This document shows positions 1-7,802 of a DNA stretch of 64,000 nt, piece by piece; within the stretch, counting starts at the first letter, position 1, and the number at the start of each line of letters is the position of its first letter. Both the position numbers and the translations under genes were made by a program. The stretch covers positions 2,666,001 to 2,730,000 of the forward strand of contig NC_019892.1 of assembly GCF_000242455.2 (NCBI RefSeq). Reading direction: 5' to 3'. The notes below the pieces were generated by a model that ran no database searches, was not told the DNA's origin, and worked only from the letters and a program-made list of their open reading frames with translations. The stretch is from Singulisphaera acidiphila DSM 18658. GTDB taxonomy: Bacteria > Planctomycetota > Planctomycetia > Isosphaerales > Isosphaeraceae.

Positions 1-330
1 GGGCTCGAAAACCTGATCGACCGGAGTTGCGTCTATGCTCGCACGCTGGTGGATGAGATCGGCCGAATGGTGGGGGCGGAGGTTCTCTGGGAGTCCCGGT
101 TGAACCAGGGGCTGGTGCGGTTCCTGGACCCAAGCCCAGGGGCCACGGACGCCGACCACAATGCTCGCACTGATCAGGTGATCGAGGCGGTGAACCGGAC
201 TGGCGAGGCATTCTTCAGCGGCACCACCTGGCGGGGGCGGCGGGCCATGCGGGTGAGTGTGGTCAACTGGCGGACCACGGAGGATGACGTTCATCGGGCT
301 GTGGCCGCCGTCGCCGCCGTCCTTGGATAG
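1..330 (+). CDS. PLP-dependent (aromatic-type) amino-acid decarboxylase, C-terminal part
   Basis: The frame is open from the first base and ends at a TAG, so this is the last ~109 residues of a gene that starts outside the window. The end resembles the C-terminal small domain of pyridoxal-phosphate decarboxylases of the aromatic-L-amino-acid/glutamate decarboxylase fold. Typical wording includes RFLDP, an aromatic FFSGTTWRGRRAMRVSVVNW stretch and a final helix TEDDVHRAVAAV. The lysine-bearing active site lies upstream of the window, so the substrate cannot be assigned. The stop codon coincides with the TA at which the neighbouring IS5-family relic appears to start. Family assignment is by recognition only. 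Confidence 0.75.
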   Translation, partial: GLENLIDRSCVYARTLVDEIGRMVGAEVLWESRLNQGLVRFLDPSPGATDADHNARTDQVIEAVNRTGEAFFSGTTWRGRRAMRVSVVNWRTTEDDVHRAVAAVAAVLG

Positions 331-357
331 GCTCTGATTCTGACTGCGACCAACAAA

Positions 358-504
358 CAGATCGCCGCTAACGTGCGGCCTACTGCGATGGCAAAAGACG
401 CAGGCGAGGCCTGTGCCGCGAATTCTCTGGCTGTGCTTGTTCCGTGCCACCGCGTTGTTCGATCTGATGGCAGCCTCGGCGGGTACCGCTGGGGGGCGAC
501 GTAA
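358..504 (+). pseudogene. Fragment of O6-methylguanine-DNA methyltransferase (Ogt/Ada C-terminal type)
   Basis: Read in the frame starting at 361, this stretch contains the DNA-alkyl acceptor site PCHRVV followed by RSDGSLGGYRWG, which is the hallmark of the Ogt/Ada-C methyltransferases. It is preceded by a helix equivalent to the usual IA-RIG-RPTAVRAV segment, here written with one residue missing. The reading frame ends at TAA 504, well short of a normal C-terminus, and no N-terminal domain precedes it. Immediately after it begins IS5-type transposase homology. It is therefore a 48-residue relic stranded between insertion-sequence pieces. The active-site cysteine is present but the protein cannot be functional. 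Confidence 0.7.
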
Positions 505-985
505 ACAATCCCGACGCCCAAGGCCGTCTCGACCACAATCTGTGATGTATCGATGGCACAGTCATCCGCGCCGCCCGGTGCGTCGGAGGCGCTCGCCATC
601 AGAACCGGCCACGGCTTGGCGGTGGACCGACGACGCAACTTGATGAACCCGAAGACCATGCGTTGGGTTACACGCCGGGGGCTTCGGCACGAAGATCCAT
701 CTGATGTGCGACAGCCACGGTACCCTATTGGGTATCTACGCGACGCCCGGTCAATGCCACGAAAGCCGGGCGTTCGAGTCGACGATGGAGCGAGGATATC
801 TACCACGCCGCCTGGGACGGCATCGCTGGCCGGAGAATCTGGGGAGCGACAAGGGGTACAGCTATCCTCGGATCTGGCGTTGGCTGAGCCGGCGTCGAAT
901 CGGCCGACTAATCCCTACCCGGAAGGACCAGCCGAAATCCGAGAGCTTCGATCAGGCCGCATATCGCCAGCGAAACATCATCGAG
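505..985 (+). pseudogene. IS5-family transposase relic, middle part
   Basis: Conceptual translation gives an IS5/IS427-like DDE transposase core. It reads DHN, a stop, then CIDGTVIRAA, later GYTPGGFGTKIHLMCDSHGT, TPGQCHESRAFE, a GSDKGYSYPRIW segment and AAYRQRNIIE. The N-terminus is absent, there is a TGA near 541-543 where a tryptophan would be expected, and a frameshift lies near 679-690. Homology stops at about 985 and resumes at 3612, where the C-terminus is found, because a serine-recombinase element sits between. It cannot encode an active enzyme. Confidence 0.75.
974..983. repeat. Left direct repeat of serine-recombinase element
   Basis: AACATCATCG, identical to 3521-3530. Candidate crossover core or target duplication of the recombinase element. 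Confidence 0.5.
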
Positions 986-1170
986 ATGTCCCACCCGGAC
1001 TACCCCTCAAGTGACAGTCTGTACCGCGGAAGCCGGGCCGCCTAGAATCAGCACAACCGCCCTGCTGCAGCTCGCGCAGTGGTGCCGGTCACATCGCGGC
1101 GAATCGCTCGGTCGATCACTCGGAGGGTCGCTATGTCCCACCATCACCGATCCGCAGTCCCCCCCCGCGC

Positions 1171-1323
1171 CCGAAGCCCAAGAGGCTTCCCCGGCCACTG
1201 ACCCAAGCCTGGTCGGACCTGCCCGCGCCGAGGCGTCAGGAAGTCCTGATGATGCTCAGCCAGATCATCGCCAAGTCTCTCCCGAGGGCGGTGCGGAAGG
1301 AGGCGAGTCATGAACATTCCTGA
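1171..1323 (+). CDS. Possible small accessory ORF upstream of recombinase
   Basis: The frame ending at TGA 1321-1323 encodes a short basic peptide with the segments LTQAWSDLPAPRRQEVLMML and SQIIAKSLPRAVRKEASHEH. It overlaps the start of the recombinase. Small helical proteins of this type often precede planctomycete-style serine recombinases, which is general knowledge and not proof. No ATG or GTG is visible in frame; the best candidate is CTG at 1198. Upstream the frame is proline- and arginine-rich and may be non-coding. It could be a degenerate remnant. Confidence 0.3.
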   Translation, partial: PKPKRLPRPLTQAWSDLPAPRRQEVLMMLSQIIAKSLPRAVRKEASHEHS

Positions 1324-3514
1324 TTCCACCTCCGCTTCGCCAACGCACTCCGCTGCAACTCGTCCTGTGATTGTGCCGGCTCACTTGCTGGCGTTACGCC
1401 CCGCCAAGGTCCGCGACCATCATCTCGATCGCAAAGCCATCGTCTATGTCCGCCAGTCCAGCCCCCAGCAGGTGGCCGAGCACAAGGAGTCGACCGCACG
1501 CCAATATGCTCTGGCCGAGGTCGCCGTTGCGCTCGGCTGGCCCCGCGACCGCGTCGAGGTCGTCGACGCAGACCAAGGACGCACGGCACAGACGGTCGAG
1601 GGCCGGCGAGGCATCCAGTACATTCTCGCCGAACTTAGCCTTGATCATGTCGGCATTCTCCTTGGCCAGGATGCCAGTCGTCTGGCCCGCCACGACCCTG
1701 ACTGGGTCCCGATGGTACGCTCGTGCGGCTTGTTTCGGGCGTTGCTGGGCGACTACGATGGATTGTATGATCCGACCGACTTCAACGACCGCCTGCTCCT
1801 GGGCATGAAGGGGATCATGAGCGAGGCCGAGTTGCACTTCCTCCGCACCCGAATGCACGAAGGGCGGCTGAACAAGGCGCGCCGCGGCGAGTTGTTCAAC
1901 CACGCCCCGCTCGGCTATGTCCGCGAACCCGGCCGCGGCCTGGCCCTCGATCCCGACGAGCAGGCTCGAGAGGTGGTGCGGATCGTCTTCGACCAATTCG
2001 ATCGCCAGGGGAGCTTGCACGGCCTGCTCCGCTACCTGGTGCATCACGGGATCCGCCTGCCGGTCCGCCCCCACTCCGGGCCCGATCGAGGGAAGTTGGA
2101 ATGGCGTCGCCCTAACCGAGAAACACTTCAAAACGTATTACATCATCCAGTTTACGCTGGCTACTACCGTCATGGGTGTCGTACTCTCGACCCGCGGCGG
2201 AAGGTGCCCGGCCGTCCCGGGACGGGGCGGACGATCAACAAGCCGGAGGACTGTGCGGTGCTGTTGGAGGGCCGCTGCCCGGCCTACATCACGCCGGAAC
2301 GGTTCCGGGCCAACCAGGAGCGGCTGGCGGCCAACCGCGCCCGGAGCGATGCGAAGGGGGCGGTGCGTCAGGGACCCTCCCTGTTGGGGGGGATCCTCCG
2401 TTGCGGCCGTTGCGGACAGCGGATGATGGTCACCTATGGCGGCCCCGCCAATCGTCTGCGCTATTACTGCGCCCGGGCAATGGTGGAATACGCCGCACCC
2501 TTGTGCCAGGGCCTGGCCGGTAGTGTCCTGGATGACTTGGTGGCTGCTCAGGTCCTGGCGGCCCTGGAGCCGGCGGCGCTCGAGTTGGACTTGGCGGCGG
2601 CCGACGACCTCGATCAGGAGCGCGGGCAGTTGCACCGGAACTGGCGGCAGCGGGTGGAACGCGCCCGCTTCGAGGCCGAGCGGGCGCGGCGGCAGTACGA
2701 CGCGGTCGAACCGGAGAACCGTCTGGTGTTGCGGGAACTGGAGCGGCGATGGGAGGAGGCGTTGAAGGAGCAGCGCCGTCTCGAGGAGGAATACGCCCGG
2801 TTCGACCGCGATCAGCCCCGGAGCTTGTCGGCTTGCGAGCGTGAGCAGATCCGCGCCCTGGCGCGAGACCTGCCGGCGCTTTGGCATGCACCGGCGACGA
2901 CGTCGGCGGATCGTCAGCGGATCGTCCGACTCATGATTGAGGAGGTCGTCGTTACGGTTCGTGGCAACAGCGAATGTGTTGATGTGAACATTCAATGGGA
3001 CGGTAGTTTTACCAGCGGCCACGCGTTGGAGCGTCCGGTGCAGTGTTATCAGCAGATGGCCGGCTATGCGATGCTCCTGGGCCGGATCGACGAGCTCCGC
3101 GAGGCGGGACGGACCTTGGCCGAGGTGGCCGAGCAGTTGAACTGCGAGGGCTTCCATCCCCCGAAGCGGTCGGCGCGGTTCACGAGCGTGATTCTGGGCA
3201 GTCTGCTCGCCAAACGCGGTCGAACGGGTCCGCGCCCGCGAGCTGTGTCGGGGCCGGGCGTCCTGGGCGAGCACGAGTGGTTGCTGACGGATCTGGCCCG
3301 GGAATTGAAGATGCCGCAGGCCACGCTGCACCGCTGGATCCGCGTCGGGTGGGTCCATGCCCGGAAGCTACCGACTCCGGGCGGGCAGTGGGTGATCTGG
3401 GCCGACGCCGAAGAGCGGGAGCGGATGACCCGGATCCGAACGTGTCCCCGGGGATGGTCACATTCTGATGCTTTTGCAAATATAACCAAGCCCAAGTCCC
3501 GCGACAGCGAGTGA
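1310..3514 (+). CDS. Large serine recombinase (resolvase/invertase fold, zinc ribbon, MerR-like tail)
   Basis: This 734-aa site-specific recombinase presumably integrates and excises its own element. The N-terminal resolvase domain (about residues 44-190) has YVRQSS with the candidate catalytic serine, then GRTAQTVEGRRGIQYIL and a VGILLGQDASRLAR strand-helix. A recombinase domain follows (to about 340). A Cys4-type zinc ribbon has ILRCGRCGQRMM and a later YYCARA/CQG pair. A long Arg/Glu-rich coiled coil spans about residues 430-530. The last ~60 residues form a MerR-like helix-turn-helix (LLTDLARELKMPQATLHRWI) followed by a GGQWVIWADAEERERM tail. It has normal length, no frameshift and sits between 10-bp direct repeats, so it may be active. 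Confidence 0.85.
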   Translation: MNIPDSTSASPTHSAATRPVIVPAHLLALRPAKVRDHHLDRKAIVYVRQSSPQQVAEHKESTARQYALAEVAVALGWPRDRVEVVDADQGRTAQTVEGRRGIQYILAELSLDHVGILLGQDASRLARHDPDWVPMVRSCGLFRALLGDYDGLYDPTDFNDRLLLGMKGIMSEAELHFLRTRMHEGRLNKARRGELFNHAPLGYVREPGRGLALDPDEQAREVVRIVFDQFDRQGSLHGLLRYLVHHGIRLPVRPHSGPDRGKLEWRRPNRETLQNVLHHPVYAGYYRHGCRTLDPRRKVPGRPGTGRTINKPEDCAVLLEGRCPAYITPERFRANQERLAANRARSDAKGAVRQGPSLLGGILRCGRCGQRMMVTYGGPANRLRYYCARAMVEYAAPLCQGLAGSVLDDLVAAQVLAALEPAALELDLAAADDLDQERGQLHRNWRQRVERARFEAERARRQYDAVEPENRLVLRELERRWEEALKEQRRLEEEYARFDRDQPRSLSACEREQIRALARDLPALWHAPATTSADRQRIVRLMIEEVVVTVRGNSECVDVNIQWDGSFTSGHALERPVQCYQQMAGYAMLLGRIDELREAGRTLAEVAEQLNCEGFHPPKRSARFTSVILGSLLAKRGRTGPRPRAVSGPGVLGEHEWLLTDLARELKMPQATLHRWIRVGWVHARKLPTPGGQWVIWADAEERERMTRIRTCPRGWSHSDAFANITKPKSRDSE

Positions 3515-3520
3515 ATCTCG

Positions 3521-3530
3521 AACATCATCG
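3521..3530. repeat. Right direct repeat of serine-recombinase element
   Basis: AACATCATCG, identical to 974-983, starting seven bases after the recombinase stop codon. Confidence 0.5.
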
Positions 3531-3572
3531 GCCATCGGCGGGAGGTGGTGTAGCCGCCCGCGGATGGCCGAT
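3527..3572. terminator. Long hairpin after the recombinase gene
   Basis: ATCGGCCATCGGCGGG (3527-3542) pairs with CCCGCGGATGGCCGAT (3557-3572). This is a 16-bp stem with one mismatch and a 14-nt loop. It lies 12 bases beyond the recombinase stop codon. There is no T-tract, only TAAAGG, so it may be a structured element end as much as a terminator. Confidence 0.45.
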
Positions 3573-3611
3573 AAAGGCACCTCTCTTTGGAGGCATTATG
3601 GCTGGTAAACG

Positions 3612-3725
3612 GAGCGGGTCGTCGGGTGGTTCAAAGAGAATCGACGATTGCTGACGCGATTTGAGAAGCTCGCCGTCAACCATCTCGCCTTTTGGATTAT
3701 CGCGGCGATCGTTCAGTTGCTGTAG
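3612..3725 (+). pseudogene. IS5-family transposase relic, C-terminal part
   Basis: This encodes ERVVGWFKENRRLLTRFEKL and AVNHLAFWIIAAIVQLL before a TAG. It is the normal C-terminal block of IS5-family transposases and the exact continuation of the RQRNIIE block that ends at 985. The 2.6 kb in between belongs to an inserted serine-recombinase element. Just downstream lies an IS-like terminus (3734-3754). Confidence 0.75.
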
Positions 3726-4052
3726 GCGGCCAAAACCGATTGTTCAACAGAGCCTAGGCCTCGCCCGACTCTTTGGGTTTGAGGTCCGCAAGATCAAGCT
3801 CGAGGGAGAGTGGGTCTGCCGGGTGCCAGGAGTTCATCCGGATCGGGGATGCGGTTGGAAAGGTGCGAGGGCAGGGGGCCAGTGGCCGCTCATTTGTCAG
3901 TCTGAGGAATTGGGGACGGGATGCGACCCGCTGTTTCCGATTACACCCCGCCCTGACGAACCCGCACGTGCGCGGTATCCTGGCCCCTCAACTCGGCCGC
4001 CGGGGATCGGGCGATGAGAACCCTCGAGCATTTCGACCAGGAGAACCGCCCC

Positions 4053-4289
4053 ATGCCTCTCCGCCTCTCCATCGATCGTTTCGAAGGCGATCTGGCAGTC
4101 TTGGTCGACGATCGCGGTCGACAGATCAACTTTCCCTTTGACTTGCTTCCAAAAGGGGTGAGGGCAGGCGAAGTTCTCACGTTCGCCGTCGAGCGGGACA
4201 CCGAAGCGACGCGCCAACTCCAGGCCGAAACGAAAGCCGTCCAGGCTGAGCTCAAGAAACGAGACCCCGGCGGGGACCTGAAACTATGA
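4053..4289 (+). CDS. DUF3006 family protein
   Basis: A small 78-aa protein beginning MPLRLSIDRFEGDLAVLVDD and ending KKRDPGGDLKL. These are the conserved start and end of DUF3006 proteins. The ATG at 4053 is preferred over the in-frame ATG at 4014 because AGGAG lies about nine bases upstream and family homology begins here. The stop overlaps the start of the next gene as ATGA, so the two are translationally coupled. DUF3006 genes commonly sit beside ComEC/Rec2-like metallo-beta-lactamase-fold genes, as here; the molecular role is unknown. Confidence 0.8.
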   Translation: MPLRLSIDRFEGDLAVLVDDRGRQINFPFDLLPKGVRAGEVLTFAVERDTEATRQLQAETKAVQAELKKRDPGGDLKL

Positions 4290-5224
4290 AGCGCCTCGTC
4301 CTTCTCCTCGGGGGTCTCCTGCTTGCGAGCACGGCGTGTCTTGCGGGGATCGTGTTCCTACTCCTGGCGGAAGCCCCAGCCCTCCCGATCGCCACCGTCG
4401 ATTTCCTCGACGTCGGCCAGGGTGACGCCATCCTGATCCGCTCGCCGGAGGGCAAGACGGTGCTGATCGACGCCGGCCCTTCCAAGGGTATCGTGAAGCT
4501 GCTACGCGAGCGGGACGTCACGGGGATCGATCTCGCGGTCATCACGCACCACCACATCGACCACTACGGCGGGATGGACGACGTGATCCGCGAATTCCAT
4601 CCGGAGACGATCCTCCTGACCGATTCCCCGCACACGACTCGCGCATATCTCGGATTGCTAGAGCTGATCGAGGCCGAGGGGATCGTGACCGTCTTTGCCA
4701 CGGGCAAGTCCCGGAAGGTTGAGGCGGGGTCGGTCCTCTTGACCGTGCTTCCGATGCCGCCGGTGGATTCCTCGGAGGAGAACAACAACAGCGTTGGCCT
4801 ACGCGTTGAACACGGAGAATCGTCGATGCTACTAACTGGTGACTCGCAAGAGGCGGAACGCAACTTCTGGGCGGGAACATGCCCACCCCTGGTCCACGAT
4901 TGTGATGTCCTCAAGTTGGCTCATCACGGGAGTCGCAACGGCACTGATGAATTCTGGCTGAAACTGGTCCATCCCAAGCTCGCCGTGATCTCATGTGGGG
5001 CGGGGAACTCTTACGGCCACCCAAGCCAGCAGGTCCTCCGTGTGGCTGGCGAACTTGGTCGTGAACCAGTCCACCACGGGGCGGCCTCCCCTTCAACTCA
5101 AACTGTCAAGCCGCCGAGGCCAATTTCAGACCGCTTTGCGACAAAGCCGAATTGTTTCGTGATATTGAAGACGCAACTCTTTGGCTGTCAGGTGCTTACG
5201 GCGTTCACTTGGGGCAGTTCATAA
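4286..5224 (+). CDS. ComEC/Rec2-like metallo-beta-lactamase-fold hydrolase with replaced C-terminus
   Basis: An N-terminal hydrophobic segment (residues 4-28) suggests membrane anchoring or export. The metallo-beta-lactamase fold follows: FLDVGQGDAILI, LIDAGPSKG, the metal motif THHHIDHYGG (about residue 90), LLTGDS and KLAHHGSRNGT, then VISCGAGNSYGHPS. Family members normally continue with a short V-R-T-D...G-I strand. Here, after about residue 255, the sequence becomes unrelated (VHHGAASPSTQTVKPPRP onward) and the stop lies inside an insertion-sequence terminus at 5216-5231. The last ~50 codons therefore look like foreign DNA read in frame, and the enzyme may be impaired. It is coupled to the DUF3006 gene. 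Confidence 0.75.
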   Translation: MKRLVLLLGGLLLASTACLAGIVFLLLAEAPALPIATVDFLDVGQGDAILIRSPEGKTVLIDAGPSKGIVKLLRERDVTGIDLAVITHHHIDHYGGMDDVIREFHPETILLTDSPHTTRAYLGLLELIEAEGIVTVFATGKSRKVEAGSVLLTVLPMPPVDSSEENNNSVGLRVEHGESSMLLTGDSQEAERNFWAGTCPPLVHDCDVLKLAHHGSRNGTDEFWLKLVHPKLAVISCGAGNSYGHPSQQVLRVAGELGREPVHHGAASPSTQTVKPPRPISDRFATKPNCFVILKTQLFGCQVLTAFTWGSS

Positions 5225-5231
5225 CACGCTC
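5216..5231. repeat. Orphan IS5-type inverted-repeat end
   Basis: AGTTCATAACACGCTC followed by TA is identical to the right terminus of the intact IS at 49312-50173. Its partner end and a transposase are missing, so it marks a deleted insertion that removed the end of the upstream hydrolase gene. Confidence 0.7.
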
Positions 5232-5404
5232 TAGGTCTGACTAGAATCAGGCGATGGCTTCGCGCAGCGAGCTGCTGCTAAGATCTCCGGTCGAGGGTCT
5301 CGTCCGGCGAGCCTTCGATTTGTAGGATGTTGGATCTGCGGGTGAAGGCGGACATCCGGCTTCGATGCATGATTATTTGTCGGTCTCGAGGTAAAGGCGT
5401 TGCC

Positions 5405-6163
5405 ATGTCGGGAGATGTAACCGAGGCCGAGCCGGCAGCGCCCCCGGAGATCGTCGTCCATTATCGGCGACTGCAGGAGAAGTGCGCGGAAATCCTGGAG
5501 CAGACCTTCCGGGTCCCCGGGAACGTGGATCTACAGGCCAAGAGCCAGATGTTGCTCACAGAGTTGGAGGCTTGGGCCGCCACCACGACAGGCACCCCGG
5601 AGTCTGGGCTGCTCACGTCGGTCGGCAAGGAACTGCAATACGCTCTGCTGGCGGTCGCGCAAGGGCAGTACCGCGAGGCCTTCAAGGGCCTGCGGCTCGT
5701 CATGGAACTGACGCTCCAGACGATGCACCTCTCGGTCAACCGGCTCGAGCTCCGGGAATGGCTCGAGGGCAGGAAGGACACGGTTTGGGGCGTACTCATG
5801 GACGTCGAGAGCGGCGTCCTCTCGGTCCGCTACGCGAGGGCGTTCTTCCCCGACTTGGAAGACTCGGTCGCCAATTATCGGGGGCTGGCCCAGACGCTCT
5901 ACCGCGAATGCTCCGAGTGCGTGCATGGCAACATGCCGCAGCATATTCTGGTCCCGGGGAACCTTGAGTTCGATCAGGAATCCTTCGCGCTGTGGCACGG
6001 CAAGGCCGACGCCACCGCGATTGTGCTGAATTTCGCGCTGGCCTTGCGGTTCTGCCGCGAGTTGGGGCGTGACTCGCTTTCCGGGGTGGAAACCGCCCTC
6101 ATGGATCGCTTCGGGCACCTGCCGGCCATCCGCCGGTTCTTCGGCGGAATGGGAGGGGAGTAG
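5405..6163 (+). CDS. Unrecognised helical protein with RX6H motif, partner of ATPase
   Basis: A 252-aa, mostly alpha-helical, soluble protein that I do not recognise. No signal peptide or membrane segment is visible. Residues 167-174 read RECSECVH, preceded by LAQTLY and followed by GN. This fits the loose RX4-6H pattern of HEPN ribonucleases and the L-Y-x-E-C-S-x-x-V-H-G wording of helical-bundle proteins found in abortive-infection loci; the residue after Arg is Glu, which is not the usual polar choice. The ATG at 5405 is chosen because upstream codons look non-coding. The stop is separated from the next gene's ATG by one base, so the two form an operon. HEPN-like function is an inference only. 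Confidence 0.6.
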   Translation: MSGDVTEAEPAAPPEIVVHYRRLQEKCAEILEQTFRVPGNVDLQAKSQMLLTELEAWAATTTGTPESGLLTSVGKELQYALLAVAQGQYREAFKGLRLVMELTLQTMHLSVNRLELREWLEGRKDTVWGVLMDVESGVLSVRYARAFFPDLEDSVANYRGLAQTLYRECSECVHGNMPQHILVPGNLEFDQESFALWHGKADATAIVLNFALALRFCRELGRDSLSGVETALMDRFGHLPAIRRFFGGMGGE

Positions 6164-6164
6164 A

Positions 6165-7778
6165 ATGTCGGACTTTCGGATCCGCACCGAGGACATCAAG
6201 GACGACGAGATTCTCGGATTCTACGTGCAGACACAGCGCGACAAGCAGATCGTCGAGCAGTTGAAGGCGTCCACTCCCCTGGTCCTTGAGGGAAGCCGGG
6301 GGACAGGGAAGTCGTTCCTGCTGCGCGTCGCCAAGGCGCAGCTCCTGCTGAGCTACACCCAAGATCGGGCCTTCCCCGTTTATGTGTCCTTCGCCAAGAG
6401 CTCGCTCGTCCACAGCGATGACCCGGATCAATTCCTGCACTGGATGCTCGCCAAGCTCTCCTCGGAGATTCTCCGGGCCCTGACCAAGAAGGGGCTGCTG
6501 TTCCGCCCGCCCGTCGTCGCGTCCATTCTGGCCGGCGGACCGACGGAGCCGCCTGGGCGCACGTATCGGGTCGAGGAGATCGTCAAGGCGTATGAGGAGT
6601 CCTACCGGAACCCTGGCGTCGCCGTCAGCGCCGTTGGCGTACCGACCGTCGACGACTTCAAGAACGGCGTCGAGGAACTCTGCGACGCGTTGGACATCTC
6701 GCGCCTAGTGATCCTCTTCGACGAGGCGGTGCACATCTTCCGGCCGGAGCAGCAGAGGCAATTCTTCACACTATTCCGCGACTTGCGATCCCCGTACATC
6801 AACTGCAACGCCGCCGTCTACCCTGGCGTGACCTCCTACGGGCCCACGTTCCAGCTGGCCCACGACGCGACCGTCGCGGAGATCAATCGGAGCCTGCTCG
6901 ACGCCGACTACCGCGAGAGCATGCTGGATATCGTTCTCAAACAGGCGGACGCGCAACTGCTGACGAACATCGAACGGCATAAGGAGAACTTCTCCGCGCT
7001 CGCGTACGCCGTCAGCGGCAACCCCCGGCTTCTGCTCAAGACGGTCGCCAAGGCGCCGAAGATGACCTCGGGCGAAGTCGAATCCGTCCTGAAGAACTTC
7101 TACCGGACGGAGATATGGTCCGAGCACTCGGGCCTAGCCGAGACCTACGAAGGACACCGGACGCTGATCGACTGGGGCCGCAAGTTCATCGAGAACACAG
7201 TGATCCCGGATACCAAGGCGAAGAACCAGCAGTGGGAGGGCGAGGGCAAGACGGAATCGACCTGCTTCTTCTGGATCCACCGCGACGCCCCGGAACCGGT
7301 GAAAGAGGCGCTCCGCCTGCTCGCTTACACCGGAATCGTCACAAAGTTGGATTCGGGCATCGCCGCGACCCGCGGCGAGATCGGAACTCGGTACGCGGTC
7401 AACACCGGGTGCCTCTCGGCCACACAGCCCCTGCCCATCCCGTCGATTACGAAGATCGTCAGGCAGCTGACGGCCCGGAGGTTCACCGAGTTCGGCGCGA
7501 ACGCCCCCGCTTTCGCGGGACTGGTCAACGTGACCGGGACGTTCCAAGTACCCGACATGTCGCAAGTGCTGCAGACGCAGCTGACCAAGTCCGTGCGTGT
7601 GCTCGACATCACGGACTACCAGAAGGAGTGCCTCCGTAAGCTCGGATTCGACACGATCGGCAAGGCGCTGCGGGCAAAGGAGGAAGATTTTCAGGAGGCC
7701 GATTACATCGGTCCGGTCCGGTCACGCCGGATGATGAACGCGGTCATCTCCTCCGTCCTCGAGTATCTCTCCGGGTAA
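6165..7778 (+). CDS. AAA/ORC-CDC6-like ATPase with C-terminal helix-hairpin-helix
   Basis: A 537-aa P-loop ATPase. Walker A is GSRGTGKS (residues 43-50) and Walker B is RLVILFDEA (about residue 183). A sensor-like segment INCNAAVYPGVTSYGP and a SGNPRLLLKTV helix recall ORC1/CDC6-type and STAND-like NTPases. The last ~55 residues (LDITDYQKECLRKLGFDTIG ... YIGPVRSRRMMNAVISSVLE) resemble a helix-hairpin-helix, suggesting nucleic-acid or protein binding. There is no membrane segment. It is co-transcribed with the RX6H protein. The pair stands in an island with other defence-type genes, so a sensor ATPase plus effector is plausible. I know of no named system with this exact pairing. Confidence 0.65.
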   Translation: MSDFRIRTEDIKDDEILGFYVQTQRDKQIVEQLKASTPLVLEGSRGTGKSFLLRVAKAQLLLSYTQDRAFPVYVSFAKSSLVHSDDPDQFLHWMLAKLSSEILRALTKKGLLFRPPVVASILAGGPTEPPGRTYRVEEIVKAYEESYRNPGVAVSAVGVPTVDDFKNGVEELCDALDISRLVILFDEAVHIFRPEQQRQFFTLFRDLRSPYINCNAAVYPGVTSYGPTFQLAHDATVAEINRSLLDADYRESMLDIVLKQADAQLLTNIERHKENFSALAYAVSGNPRLLLKTVAKAPKMTSGEVESVLKNFYRTEIWSEHSGLAETYEGHRTLIDWGRKFIENTVIPDTKAKNQQWEGEGKTESTCFFWIHRDAPEPVKEALRLLAYTGIVTKLDSGIAATRGEIGTRYAVNTGCLSATQPLPIPSITKIVRQLTARRFTEFGANAPAFAGLVNVTGTFQVPDMSQVLQTQLTKSVRVLDITDYQKECLRKLGFDTIGKALRAKEEDFQEADYIGPVRSRRMMNAVISSVLEYLSG

Positions 7779-7802
7779 GCGGACAGGCTGATCGCTTTTG
7801 CC

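Larger units (their letters stand above)
974..3530. mobile_element. Large-serine-recombinase element with 10-bp direct repeats
   Basis: The sequence AACATCATCG occurs at 974-983 and again at 3521-3530. Between them lies the 734-codon recombinase plus an upstream leader. The element interrupts the IS5 transposase relic at a codon for glutamate. About 80 bp (3531-3611) separate the right repeat from the resumed transposase frame. Either that piece, a hairpin-containing segment, was inserted earlier, or the true right boundary is near 3611 (a GAG is shared by 983-985 and 3612-3614). Confidence 0.55.
330..3754. mobile_element. Decayed IS5-family element carrying a later insertion
   Basis: The right terminus CAGAGCC followed by TA (3748-3756) is inverted relative to TA plus GGCTCTG at 328-336. 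This is compatible with IS427-group ends and a TA target duplication. Only about 7-9 bp match, and the methyltransferase scrap lies inside the left end, so the left boundary is doubtful and may be coincidental. The transposase relics at 505-985 and 3612-3725 lie within this interval. Confidence 0.4.

Noticed and set aside
330..336. Secure left terminus of the IS5 relic
   Set aside because: Only TAGGCTCTG matches the right end, and the next 170 bases are methyltransferase-like, so the boundary is reported as doubtful.
3757..4050. Possible gene between the IS5 end and DUF3006
   Set aside because: Several open frames exist but none shows a start, a family or consistent codon use; left unannotated.
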